DNA of 64,000 nt, taken from the NCBI RefSeq assembly GCF_023073715.1, contig NZ_JADPKA010000066.1, forward strand, positions 186,001 through 250,000. The letters are read 5' to 3'. The stretch is from Bradyrhizobium sp. 164 (GTDB taxonomy: Bacteria; Pseudomonadota; Alphaproteobacteria; Rhizobiales; Xanthobacteraceae). Positions within the stretch are counted from its first letter, which is position 1, and the number at the start of each line of letters is the position of its first letter. The translations under genes and the position numbers were made by a program. Under the pieces are notes generated by a model. That model had not been told where the DNA came from, did not search any database, and worked only from the letters and a program-made list of their open reading frames with translations. Shown in pieces: positions 15,690 through 24,420 of this stretch.

Positions 15690-16472
15690 CTGCTCGCCGC
15701 CCACCTTGTAGCCTGCGATCGCGTCCTGCCCCTTCGATGAGATGAGCCAGTCGATGAAGGCCTGCCCATCCTTCACCTTGACGTTTGGATGCAAGGCCGG
15801 ATTCACCAGCATGACGCCATACTGGTTGAATAGCCGCTTGTCGCCCTCGGTCAGGATGGCGAGCTCACCCCGGTTCTTGAACGAGAGCCAGGTGCCGCGG
15901 TCCGACACAAGGTAGGCATTCGACGACGACGCCATGTTCAGCGCCGGTCCCATGCCTTGGCCGATCTCCCGATACCAGCCGTCCTTGGCCGCACTGAGAT
16001 CGACGCCTGCCTCCTTCCATAGCCTCAGCTCGGCCGCGTGCGTGCCGGACTTGTCACCGCGCGAGATGAACGGCGCCTTCGCCGCCGCGATCTTGCGCAG
16101 TGCATCAGTGACGTCCTTGCTGCCGGCGATCTGCGCCGGATCGCTCTTGGGACCGACGATGACGAAGTCGTTGTACATGACGTCGAAGCGCTTCACGCCC
16201 TGCCCCTCGGACATGAACTTGTCTTCGGCAACCCTGTCATGAACGAACACCACATCGGCGTCGCCGCGCCGCCCGATGTCCAGCGCCTGGCCGGTGCCGA
16301 CGGCAACGACCTTCACGTCGATCCCGGAAGCCTTCGAGAACAGTGGCAGCAAATAGCCGAACAGCCCCGACTGTTCCGTCGACGTCGTCGAGGCCACGGT
16401 GATGGTGCGATCCTGCGCGGATGCGATGGTGGACCAGAGCAGAAGCGCTCCGATGGCGGCGATCTTCCTCAT
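15663..16472 (-). CDS. tupA: Tungstate-binding periplasmic protein
   Basis: 269 residues from ATG 16472, with signal peptide ending near ASA-Q20. The motif VASTTSTEQSGLF at the mature N-terminus is the TupA signature, in which the TTST segment helps bind the oxyanion. SRGDKSGTHAAELRLW and the tail GQAFIDWLISSKGQDAIAGYKVGGEQLFFPN also fit the family. It delivers tungstate (possibly molybdate) to TupB. Two molybdenum enzymes are nearby, though tungsten enzymes are not. Its end overlaps the end of tupB tail-to-tail, so the two genes must be transcribed separately. Confidence 0.88.
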   Translation of the reverse strand: MRKIAAIGALLLWSTIASAQDRTITVASTTSTEQSGLFGYLLPLFSKASGIDVKVVAVGTGQALDIGRRGDADVVFVHDRVAEDKFMSEGQGVKRFDVMYNDFVIVGPKSDPAQIAGSKDVTDALRKIAAAKAPFISRGDKSGTHAAELRLWKEAGVDLSAAKDGWYREIGQGMGPALNMASSSNAYLVSDRGTWLSFKNRGELAILTEGDKRLFNQYGVMLVNPALHPNVKVKDGQAFIDWLISSKGQDAIAGYKVGGEQLFFPNASH

Positions 16473-16644
16473 ACGTATCCTCAACAAGCAACGGGGTTCC
16501 TGAATAGCCACGAACTGACGAGACGGGAACCGTAAAATTTGGGTGCAACGCGAATTGATCCGAGGCGGACGCCAACAAGCCATCGTCCAGGAACGTCGTC
16601 AGCACCGGCATGTTGTCTTCGAGGTGAAAGGCAAGGAGACTGCG

Positions 16645-16941
16645 ATGAAGAAGATCATTTTGACATCCGCGTGCGTCATGGCGCTGGCGACCGGGGGCGC
16701 ATTCGCGCAGACACAACCCGCTCCAGGCGCATCCGGCCAGGGCGACGTCGGTCCCTCGTCGCGGGGGCCTGCGACCAAGGGCATGACGACGGGCCGTTCG
16801 TCGAACATGCAGAACGAGGCCACCGACAGCAAGGGCACACAACAGCCATCCGCAGGTGGCACCAATACGAATAACATGGGCAGCCAGGCCGGTGGCGGCG
16901 CTGGCTCCGGCGGCGGTGCAGGCTCCGGCTCCGGGCGATAG
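16645..16941 (+). CDS. Small exported Gly/Ser/Thr-rich protein
   Basis: 98 residues from ATG 16645, with AAGGAG about 6 bases upstream. A signal peptide ends near AFA-Q22. The mature part is low-complexity: a Gly/Asn/Thr/Ser region, then a tail made almost only of Gly, Ser and Ala (QAGGGAGSGGGAGSGSGR). No domain is recognised. It resembles the small protein at 9858-10115 in plan (signal peptide, then disordered region). Divergent from tupA. Confidence 0.6.
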   Translation: MKKIILTSACVMALATGGAFAQTQPAPGASGQGDVGPSSRGPATKGMTTGRSSNMQNEATDSKGTQQPSAGGTNTNNMGSQAGGGAGSGGGAGSGSGR

Positions 16942-17257
16942 CCAAGAGAGGACGTTGCAACTTCGCCTAGCCTGAAGATTCCCCGGGAGTTCACTGCTAC
17001 GCCGCGCCCCGGCTGGTGCCGATTGCTACAGCTATGCCAATGACTGCTCGCGCTGTTCAGTGAAATCAGCAATAGCGCGAGCTTTGAGATCACAATTACA
17101 AAGAAAGGCACTGGCGGTTTCCGCCTCCTGTGCTGGTGCGCCGATGTTCTGCAATTGGTCCCGCCTCGATTGACATCGGTGCGAGGGCCGGGGCAGTTTT
17201 TTACATTGCTGGCGAATCAGCGATAGCCTCACGCCGGGTACCTCTTGGACAACTCCA
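16942..17257. other. 316-base region with no gene
   Basis: Lies between the small exported protein and the Ala/Val/Ser-rich protein. Nothing supportable was found. An in-frame complementary-strand reading continues through it but has no ribosome site and no family features. Confidence 0.4.
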
Positions 17258-18397
17258 GTGCTTTCGAGACTGATATCGTTGCTGCGCCGCATCCCTGCGG
17301 TGAATTGGGCGTTCACCCGGCTTCGGCCCCCGCCGCACAGCGGCAGCGTTGACGTTGCACCGGGGACCGCAGATAGCCCAGCCGCCATCATCGACATTGC
17401 GGAAGCCGCTCCGGCTCGCGTCACCGACGTCAGCGCGGTCAGCGCGGAGCCTTTGCATGACAATTCTGACCTCGCGGTCACGGCTCCGGTAGCCCAGAAT
17501 GAGACGGCTGTCTCTGTCGATGCGGAGAGCCCGTCGACCGGAATCGGTGTGGAAGACGCTTCATCTCCGGAGACGCTGACAGGAGCCGAGGCGGTCTCGA
17601 CATTCCCGGCCGTCGAGGACGCTTCTGCTTCATCGGCCGACGTGGAGCACGATCCGGTTTTGGTTCCTGATCTCGTCATCGTCAGCGAGTCGTGCTCTGA
17701 AGTCCCGGCCGCGGTGGAACCCGTCGTCGCAGCGAAGGTTTCGCTTTCGTCTGCCGAGGTCGAGACCCCTCTCACCAGCGACAAATCCTCGCCCAGCGCT
17801 TCCGCGGCCGTCGCCGATCAAATTGCCGCCGTTGTCGTCGATACCATCAGCGTTGCTGCGGACGTGCCTGAAACCAGCTCCGACAGCGCCCCACATGGCA
17901 GCGTCGAGATCGCGCCGGCCGCCGCAAACGATCCGCCGCTCGCCACAGCCGTCGCTACGGAGGTTCCCTCTGCCTATTCGCTCGGCGCCATCACGAATAT
18001 CGAGCCGGCTCCCGCTGTCGTGTCTGCTTCTCCGGAGATTCGCAGCGCACGGAAAGTTCGCGCTAGACCCGCAGAGCCCACCGATCGTGCCGCGCTGATC
18101 CGGCAGCGCTGGGCCGAGACCGGGATCAGGATGTGGAATCCGCGCCTGCACGGCACCGGCGATGCCACGCTCAACATCCAGGGCAGTGTCGGACTGCTGC
18201 CACCCGCGACCGGCGAGACGATGCCGCGCTACGACAAGCTGGAATTCAAGGTGCTCGGCGGACAAATCGTCTGCGAGGGCGTCATCGTCGAGGCGCCTGC
18301 GCATGCGAGCCAGCGCAGCTTCACCCGGCTCGCAGAGCCTGGGAAACACGATCGGGCCCGCGAGCCGGTGCGGGAGCGCCAGGCCGCTCTCGCCTGA
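17258..18397 (+). CDS. Ala/Val/Ser-rich low-complexity protein with a conserved-looking C-terminal part
   Basis: 379 residues from GTG 17258; no good ribosome site, so the start is uncertain. Residues 30-265 are dominated by Ala, Val, Ser, Glu, Asp and Pro and look disordered. Only the last 100 residues look structured, from RAALIRQRWAETGIRMWNPR through GDATLNIQGSVGLLPP to YDKLEFKVLGGQIVCEGVIV. A basic hydrophobic N-terminus (LISLLRRIPAVNWAF) could be a membrane-binding helix. Function unknown. The complementary strand is also open for 250 codons, an effect of the composition. Confidence 0.55.
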   Translation: MLSRLISLLRRIPAVNWAFTRLRPPPHSGSVDVAPGTADSPAAIIDIAEAAPARVTDVSAVSAEPLHDNSDLAVTAPVAQNETAVSVDAESPSTGIGVEDASSPETLTGAEAVSTFPAVEDASASSADVEHDPVLVPDLVIVSESCSEVPAAVEPVVAAKVSLSSAEVETPLTSDKSSPSASAAVADQIAAVVVDTISVAADVPETSSDSAPHGSVEIAPAAANDPPLATAVATEVPSAYSLGAITNIEPAPAVVSASPEIRSARKVRARPAEPTDRAALIRQRWAETGIRMWNPRLHGTGDATLNIQGSVGLLPPATGETMPRYDKLEFKVLGGQIVCEGVIVEAPAHASQRSFTRLAEPGKHDRAREPVRERQAALA

Positions 18398-18458
18398 TCC
18401 TTTCTTCTGCGGCCGCCGGCGATGTGCTAGGTTGATGTCCCGACATGGGAGATCGCAT

Positions 18459-18734
18459 ATGCGCGCAAGGTCATTGTCTGTGGTCCTGCTCGCCGCCTTC
18501 TGCATCTCGCAGCCCGCTCTCGCGGCCGGGAAATGGCCGCGTCATACCGCTGCTCCCGCCGCCGGTCCAGCCACACCCTACAAGGCCGATCGGCTCTCGT
18601 CCTCGCGCAGCGAGACGATCCTCAACACGCCCGGCCAGACCACCGTGCTGACGCGGCAGGTCCTCGACGACATGAACGCGACGAGCCTCCGGGGCGCCAT
18701 GCGCGCGACCGCCGGCGTGACGATCGGGCGCTAG
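18459..18734 (+). CDS. Short exported protein ending in a truncated TonB-receptor plug
   Basis: 91 residues from ATG 18459, with GGGAGA upstream and a clear signal peptide ending near ALA-A23. The C-terminal half (SETILNTPGQTTVLTRQVLDDM, then NATSLRGAMRATAGVTIG) is the beginning of the plug domain of TonB-dependent siderophore receptors. The reading frame then stops, and no barrel sequence follows in any frame. It is either the remnant of a lost receptor or a short stand-alone protein. The 171 bases that follow look non-coding. Confidence 0.55.
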   Translation: MRARSLSVVLLAAFCISQPALAAGKWPRHTAAPAAGPATPYKADRLSSSRSETILNTPGQTTVLTRQVLDDMNATSLRGAMRATAGVTIGR

Positions 18735-18905
18735 GCTCTTGTGTAGCTTTCGGCCGGCCTGGCGCTGTTGCCGCGCGGCACATCAAACTTTCCAGACACG
18801 AAGCAGTTGCCCGCGACACCGGTCACGACGTAACTTGCGCACCGGTCGAGCCACACGATTTCCGCGCTCGATCAAGACGACAAGAACACTAATGGGAGGC
18901 AGACT

Positions 18906-19790
18906 ATGAAGAGGCTCGCGGCCGCGCTGTGCGCGCTGGCATTGTTCGCAACTGACGCGCAGGCGCAGACCATCAAGGATTTCCTGGCCGCGGTCATGCA
19001 GAAGTGGACAGCGCCATTCGAGCCGTTTCAGCTCATCGGCAACATCTACTATGTCGGGACCGAAGGCATCGCCGTCTACGTCATCAAGACCCCGCAGGGC
19101 CTGATCCTGATGGACACGGCGATGCCCCAGTCAACCGGCATGATCAAGGACAACATCGCCAAACTCGGCTTCAAGGTTTCAGACATCAAATACATCCTCA
19201 ACACGCATGCGCATCTCGACCACACCGGGGGTTTTGCCGAGATCAAGAAGGAAACCGGCGCGCAGCTCGTGGCCGGTGAGCGCGACAAGCCGCTGCTCGA
19301 AGGCGGCTACTATCCCGGCGACGAGAAGAACCAGGACCTCGCCTTCCCCGCGGTGAAGGTTGACCGCACGGTGAAGGAAGGCGACAAGGTCACACTGGGC
19401 GACGTCACGCTGACGGCGCATGCAACGTCCGGCCATTCGCCGGGCTGCACGAGCTGGGAGATGAGTGTCAAGGACGGCAAGGAGGACCGCGAGGTGCTGT
19501 TCTTCTGTAGCGGGACGGTCGCGCTGAACAGGCTGGTCGGTCAACCGACTTATCCCGGGATCGTCGATGATTATCGCGCGACATTCGCCAAGGCCAAGGC
19601 GATGAAGATCGACGTGCTGCTCGGGCCGCATCCGGAGGTCTACGGCATGCAGGCCAAGCGCGCGCAGATGAAGGACGGTGCGCCGAACCCGTTCGTCAGG
19701 CCGGGGGAGCTGGCGACCTACATCACCGGCCTTTCCGAGGATTTCGACAAGCAGCTGGCCAAACAGACCGCGGCACTGGAGAAGAAATAG
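18906..19790 (+). CDS. blaBJP: Subclass B3 metallo-beta-lactamase (BJP-1 ortholog)
   Basis: Periplasmic zinc hydrolase of beta-lactams. 294 residues with a signal peptide ending near AQA-Q21 and ribosome site GGGAGG. The two zinc sites are complete: H101, H103 and H177 for site 1; D105, H106 and H242 for site 2 (NTHAHLDHTGG, SGHSPGC, GPHPEVYG). From memory, stretches such as FEPFQLI and GGYYPGDEKN match the BJP-1 enzyme of Bradyrhizobium diazoefficiens closely, with scattered substitutions. No regulator is adjacent, so it is probably constitutive or weakly expressed; there is no sign of mobile DNA around it. Confidence 0.93.
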   Translation: MKRLAAALCALALFATDAQAQTIKDFLAAVMQKWTAPFEPFQLIGNIYYVGTEGIAVYVIKTPQGLILMDTAMPQSTGMIKDNIAKLGFKVSDIKYILNTHAHLDHTGGFAEIKKETGAQLVAGERDKPLLEGGYYPGDEKNQDLAFPAVKVDRTVKEGDKVTLGDVTLTAHATSGHSPGCTSWEMSVKDGKEDREVLFFCSGTVALNRLVGQPTYPGIVDDYRATFAKAKAMKIDVLLGPHPEVYGMQAKRAQMKDGAPNPFVRPGELATYITGLSEDFDKQLAKQTAALEKK

Positions 19791-19890
19791 CGGCCGTCTA
19801 GCATTGCCTTTGCCTCATCCTGCACAGCGATCGGCGAAGCAGAGACTGCGCCGCGACGGAGCCGCAGCCAAGGTCGCGATCTGACCGCAG

Positions 19891-21558
19891 CTAGGCCAGG
19901 CTCGGCAGATCGAGGCCGTTGGCGTGGGCGCACTCGATCGCGGTCTCATAGCCTGCATCGGCATGGCGCATCACGCCGCTGGCGGGATCGTTCCAGAGCA
20001 CGCGCTCGATCCGCTTCGCGGCTTCCGGCGTGCCGTCGGCCACGATCACCATGCCGGCATGTTGCGAATAGCCGATGCCGACGCCGCCGCCGTGATGCAA
20101 CGAGACCCAGGTCGCACCGCTGGCGCAATTGAGCAGCGCGTTGAGCAAGGGCCAATCCGACACCGCGTCCGACCCGTCCTTCATCGCCTCGGTTTCGCGG
20201 TTCGGGCTTGCCACCGAGCCGCTGTCGAGGTGATCGCGGCCGATCACGATCGGCGCTTTCAATTCCCCGCGCGCCACCATCTCGTTGAAGGCAAGGCCCA
20301 GACGATGGCGATCGCCAAGGCCGACCCAGCAGATCCGCGCCGGCAGGCCCTGGAACTTGATGCGCGCCTTGGCCATGTCAAGCCAATTGTGCAGATGCTT
20401 GTCGTCAGGCATCAGCGCCTTGACCTTGGCATCCGTCTTGAAGATGTCCTCGGGATCGCCCGAGAGTGCGGCCCAGCGGAACGGCCCGACGCCGCGGCAG
20501 AACAGGGGACGGATATAGGCGGGAACGAAGCCCGGGAAATCGAAGGCATTCTTCAGGCCCATGTCCTGCGCCATCTGGCGGATGTTGTTGCCGTAGTCGA
20601 GCGTCGGAATGCCCTGTGCGTGGAAATCCAGCATGGCCTTGACGTGCTCGACCATCGACGTCTTCGAGGCACGCTCGACCGACTTGGGATCGGACGCGCG
20701 CTTCGCCTCCCACTCTGCCAGCGTCCAGCCTTTCGGCAAGTATCCATTGACGGGGTCGTGCGCGCTGGTCTGGTCGGTGACGATGTCGGGCTTGACACCG
20801 CGGCGCACCAGCTCCGGGAAGATCTCGGCGGCATTACCGAGCAGGCCGACCGAGACCGCCTTCTTGGTCTTTCCCGCCTCTTCGATGATCGCAAGCGCTT
20901 CGTCGAGCGTTGCGGCCTGCCGATCGAGATAGCCGGTGCGCAGCCGCATGTCGATGCGGCTCGGCTGACATTCGACCGCGAGCATCGAGGCGCCGGCCAT
21001 GGTTGCGGCCAGCGGCTGCGCGCCGCCCATGCCGCCAAGGCCGGCGGTGAGAATCCATTTGCCGGCGAGGCTGCCGCCATAGTGGCGACGGCCGACCTCG
21101 ACAAAGGTTTCGTAGGTGCCCTGCACGATGCCCTGGCTGCCGATATAAATCCAGGAGCCCGCGGTCATCTGGCCGTACATCATCAAGCCCTTCCGATCGA
21201 GCTCGTTAAAATGATCGAGCGTCGCCCAGTGCGGCACGATATTGGAGTTCGCGATCAGCACGCGCGGTGCGTCGGCATGGGTACGGAAGACACCGACCGG
21301 TTTTCCGGACTGGATTAGCAAGGTCTGGTCGTTTTCAAGCTTGCGCAAGGCTGCCGTGATCCGATCAAAACTCTCCCAGTCGCGCGCGGCCCTGCCAATG
21401 CCGCCATAGACGACGAGCTCGCTCGGCCGCTCCGCCACATCGGGATCGAGATTGTTCATCAGCATGCGCAAGGGCGCTTCCGTCAGCCAGCTCTTGGCGC
21501 TGATGTCGCTGCCGCGGGGCGCGCGGATGGTGCGGTCATTGTCCAGTCGGCGGTTCAT
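19891..21558 (-). CDS. hutU: Urocanate hydratase
   Basis: Second step of histidine degradation: urocanate to imidazolonepropionate, with tightly bound NAD. 555 residues, the usual length. Family segments are intact: YGQMTAGSWIYIGSQGIVQG, GGMGGAQPLAATMAG, the GLPARICWVGLGDRHR segment holding the conserved cysteine, and SLHHGGGVGIGYSQHAGM. Cytosolic. It is the last gene of the leftward hutI-hutH-hutU operon, 9 bases after hutH. Confidence 0.97.
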   Translation of the reverse strand: MNRRLDNDRTIRAPRGSDISAKSWLTEAPLRMLMNNLDPDVAERPSELVVYGGIGRAARDWESFDRITAALRKLENDQTLLIQSGKPVGVFRTHADAPRVLIANSNIVPHWATLDHFNELDRKGLMMYGQMTAGSWIYIGSQGIVQGTYETFVEVGRRHYGGSLAGKWILTAGLGGMGGAQPLAATMAGASMLAVECQPSRIDMRLRTGYLDRQAATLDEALAIIEEAGKTKKAVSVGLLGNAAEIFPELVRRGVKPDIVTDQTSAHDPVNGYLPKGWTLAEWEAKRASDPKSVERASKTSMVEHVKAMLDFHAQGIPTLDYGNNIRQMAQDMGLKNAFDFPGFVPAYIRPLFCRGVGPFRWAALSGDPEDIFKTDAKVKALMPDDKHLHNWLDMAKARIKFQGLPARICWVGLGDRHRLGLAFNEMVARGELKAPIVIGRDHLDSGSVASPNRETEAMKDGSDAVSDWPLLNALLNCASGATWVSLHHGGGVGIGYSQHAGMVIVADGTPEAAKRIERVLWNDPASGVMRHADAGYETAIECAHANGLDLPSLA

Positions 21559-21567
21559 GCGGACCTC

Positions 21568-23127
21568 TTAACCAAGTCTCGGAAACGGATCGGATGGAAG
21601 TGCGGCAATCGCGATGGCCGGCAACGCGTCGGCCTCGATCAGTGCAGCTGCCTTGGCGAGATCGCCGGCCATGTAGCGGTCGGCACCGAGTGCGGGCACT
21701 TGCTCACGAAGCGCGGCAATGACGGCAGCGAGCGGCGCGCTGGTCGCATGCGGCGCACGAAGCGTGATGCCTTGGGCGGCGACCAGAAGCTCGATGCCGA
21801 GAATGGCGGCGAGATTATCGGCCATGTCGGACAGGCGCCGCGCGGCATGCGCGGCCATCGAGACATGGTCCTCCTGGTTGGCGCTGGTCGGGGTCGAGTC
21901 GATCGAGCAGGCGAGCGCCCGCTGCTTATTTTCGGCATAGAGCGCGGCCGCCGTGACCTCGGCGATCATGAAGCCGGAATTGATGCCGGGGTCGGGCGTC
22001 AGGAACGGCGGCAGGCCGAAATTGAGTGCGGGGTCAACCAGCGTCGCGATGCGCCGCTCGCTGATTGCGCCGATCTCCGACAGCGCGAGCGCAATCGCGT
22101 CGGCGGCAAAGGCCACCGGCTCCGCGTGAAAATTGCCGCCGGAGACGATCTCGCCCGTCTCGACCAGCAGCAGCGGATTGTCGGTGACGGCGTTGGCCTC
22201 GATCATCAGCGTGCGCGCCGCCTGCGTGATCTGGTCGAGCGCTGCGCCCGCGACCTGCGGCTGACAGCGCAGGCAATAGGGGTCCTGCACGCGCTCGTCG
22301 CCTTCGAGATGCGACAGGCGGATGTCGCTGCCGTCGAGCAGCGCCGTCAGCGTCGCCGCCGCGGCGATCTGCCCGGCGTGGCCGCGCAGCGCCTGGATTT
22401 CGGGGCGGAACGGCGCCGTCGAGGCCATCGCCGCATCGACGGACAGCGCCCCCGTGACGAGCGCGGCGCGAGCGAGGCGGAATGCGCGCAGCACGCCCGA
22501 GATGGCGTAGGCGGTCGAGAACTGCGTCCCGTTGATCAGCGCGAGCCCTTCCTTAGGCCCCAGCGTCAGCGGCGCGAGTCCGGCGGACTTTAGCGCTTCG
22601 GCGCCAGATACAATTTTCCCGTCAACGATCGCCTGCCCTTCGCCGATCATCACGGCCGTCATATGCGCAAGTGGTGCAAGATCGCCGGATGCGCCCACGG
22701 AGCCCTGCTGCGGCACCAGCGGATAGACACCCAGCGCCAACATGTCCTGCAGCTGCTCGATCAGCTCGCGGCGGACGCCCGAGGCGCCGCGGCCGAGCGA
22801 GACGATCTTCAGCGCCATCATCAGCCGCACGATCGATTCGGGTGTCGCCGGGCCGACGCCGCAGCAATGCGAGACGATCAGGTTGCGCTGGAGCAGCGCG
22901 GTCTGATCCGGCGGAATGCGCTTCGACGCAAGCTTCCCGAAGCCGGTGTTGATGCCGTAGACGGGGACATCCGCGCGCGCGGCTCTTGCGACGATCTCCG
23001 CCGCTGCTTCGACGCGCGCCCAAAACGAGGGATCGAGCACGACGGGCGCACCATCGAGCACACGCCCGAGATCGTCGAGACTGACCGTCCCCGGTCTGAC
23101 GACGATCGCTGTGTCTCGCTCCGTCAC
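21568..23127 (-). CDS. hutH: Histidine ammonia-lyase
   Basis: First step of histidine degradation: histidine to urocanate and ammonia. The MIO cofactor triad A146-S147-G148 is in GSVGASGDLAPL, and Y58 (VYGINTGFGKL) is the catalytic tyrosine region. 519 residues from a GTG at 23127 that overlaps the hutI stop as GTGA, with GGAGGGGG just upstream; an ATG 12 bases earlier has a poorer site. The overlap implies translational coupling to hutI. Confidence 0.96.
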   Translation of the reverse strand: MTERDTAIVVRPGTVSLDDLGRVLDGAPVVLDPSFWARVEAAAEIVARAARADVPVYGINTGFGKLASKRIPPDQTALLQRNLIVSHCCGVGPATPESIVRLMMALKIVSLGRGASGVRRELIEQLQDMLALGVYPLVPQQGSVGASGDLAPLAHMTAVMIGEGQAIVDGKIVSGAEALKSAGLAPLTLGPKEGLALINGTQFSTAYAISGVLRAFRLARAALVTGALSVDAAMASTAPFRPEIQALRGHAGQIAAAATLTALLDGSDIRLSHLEGDERVQDPYCLRCQPQVAGAALDQITQAARTLMIEANAVTDNPLLLVETGEIVSGGNFHAEPVAFAADAIALALSEIGAISERRIATLVDPALNFGLPPFLTPDPGINSGFMIAEVTAAALYAENKQRALACSIDSTPTSANQEDHVSMAAHAARRLSDMADNLAAILGIELLVAAQGITLRAPHATSAPLAAVIAALREQVPALGADRYMAGDLAKAAALIEADALPAIAIAALPSDPFPRLG

Positions 23128-24338
23128 TGCCCCCTCCATACCCGCCCGTGCAGCGGATTGAAGCCGATCCGGTAGACAAGCTCGGCCGGCCGCTCGCTGT
23201 CCCAGATCGCGAGGTCGCACCATTTGCCGGCCTCTAACGTACCGCTCTCATCCAGCACGCCCAGCGCCCGCGCCCCCTCGCGCGTCACGCCGGCAAGGCA
23301 TTCGGCCACTGTCATCCCGAACAGAGTCGCCCCCATGTTCATCGCGAGCAGCAGCGAGGTCAGCGGTGAGCTGCCGGGATTGCAGTCGGTCGCCAGCGCC
23401 ATGTGGACGCCAAGCTTGCGAAACGTCTCGACCGGCGGCTTTTGCGTCTCGCGGATGAAGTAGAAGGCGCCGGGCAGCAGCACCGCTACCGTTCCGGCCT
23501 TGGCCATCGCGACGGCGCCGGCTTCATCGGTGTGCTCGAGATGATCGGCCGAGAGCGCGGAGAATTTCGCGGCAAGCGCAGCACCTCCGAGATTCGAGAG
23601 CTGGTCGGCATGGAGCTTGACCGGCAGTCCAAGTCCCCTCGCTGTCTCGAACACCCGCGCGGTCTGCCCGGCGGAGAACGCGATGCCTTCCATGAAGGCA
23701 TCGACGGCATCGGCAAGGCCCGCCTTTGCGATCACGGGCAGCATCTCATGGCACACGAGATCGATGTAACGATCCTTGTTGCCCTCCGCCTCCGGCGGCA
23801 GTGCATGCGCGCCGAGGAAGGAGGTGCGGATCGCAATCGGCCGCCGACCAGAGAGGCTGCGCGCGGCGGCAAGCTGACGCATCTCGGTCTCGGTATCGAG
23901 ACCATAGCCGGACTTGATCTCGACCGTGGTTGCGCCCTCGGCGATCAAGGCGTCGAGCCGCGGCAGCGCGCCTGCGACGAGCTCGACCTCGCTCGCCTGC
24001 CGCGTCGCAGCCACCGTCGAGACGATGCCGCCGCCGGCGCGGGCGATCTCCTCGTAGCTCGCACCCTTCAGGCGCAGCTCGAACTCGTGCGCGCGGTTGC
24101 CCCCATAGACCAGATGGGTGTGGCAATCGATGAGACCGGGCGTGATCCAGCGTCCCGCGCAATCGATCTTTTCCACCGCATCGGCATCCGCCGGAAAATC
24201 GGTCTGCGCGCCCGCATAGACGATACGGCCGCCGCGCGTGGCGATGACGCCCCGCTCGATCTCGCCAAGATCAGGACGGTCAGCCCGCATCGTGGCGAGC
24301 CGGGCATTGTGCCAGATCCGGTCGAAGCGCTCTGCCAT
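23124..24338 (-). CDS. hutI: Imidazolonepropionase
   Basis: Third step of the hut pathway: hydrolysis of 4-imidazolone-5-propanoate to N-formimidoyl-L-glutamate. 404 residues of the amidohydrolase fold. Metal ligands are visible in DCHTHLVYGG (HxH), KLHADQLS and ATDCNPGSSPLTSLL. It is the first gene of the leftward operon, starting 28 bases from the palindromic operator, so HutC should repress it directly. Confidence 0.97.
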   Translation of the reverse strand: MAERFDRIWHNARLATMRADRPDLGEIERGVIATRGGRIVYAGAQTDFPADADAVEKIDCAGRWITPGLIDCHTHLVYGGNRAHEFELRLKGASYEEIARAGGGIVSTVAATRQASEVELVAGALPRLDALIAEGATTVEIKSGYGLDTETEMRQLAAARSLSGRRPIAIRTSFLGAHALPPEAEGNKDRYIDLVCHEMLPVIAKAGLADAVDAFMEGIAFSAGQTARVFETARGLGLPVKLHADQLSNLGGAALAAKFSALSADHLEHTDEAGAVAMAKAGTVAVLLPGAFYFIRETQKPPVETFRKLGVHMALATDCNPGSSPLTSLLLAMNMGATLFGMTVAECLAGVTREGARALGVLDESGTLEAGKWCDLAIWDSERPAELVYRIGFNPLHGRVWRGQ

Positions 24339-24366
24339 GCAACGGCCCCTTCGTGCGATGCTTGAC

Positions 24367-24386
24367 TTATATGTCTAGACATATAA
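24367..24386. promoter_or_regulatory. Probable HutC operator, perfect 20-bp palindrome
   Basis: TTATATGTCTAGACATATAA at 24367-24386 is its own reverse complement. It lies in the 82 bases between the divergent starts of hutI and hutF. GntR/HutC repressors bind short AT-rich palindromes at such positions, and hutC is the second gene of the rightward unit. A single site here could control both operons, with release by urocanate as the known HutC effector. Confidence 0.85.
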
Positions 24387-24420
24387 TCGTGGGGCGGTTC
24401 TGTCCAGCCGGCGTGTAATC

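Noticed and set aside
17032..17784. 250-codon minus-strand frame rich in Thr, Ser and Ala
   Set aside because: It mirrors the low-complexity plus-strand gene at 17258. It has no ribosome site or structured end, whereas the plus strand has a conserved-looking C-terminal part.
19924..21318. 464-codon plus-strand frame
   Set aside because: Antisense to hutU. No recognisable domain.
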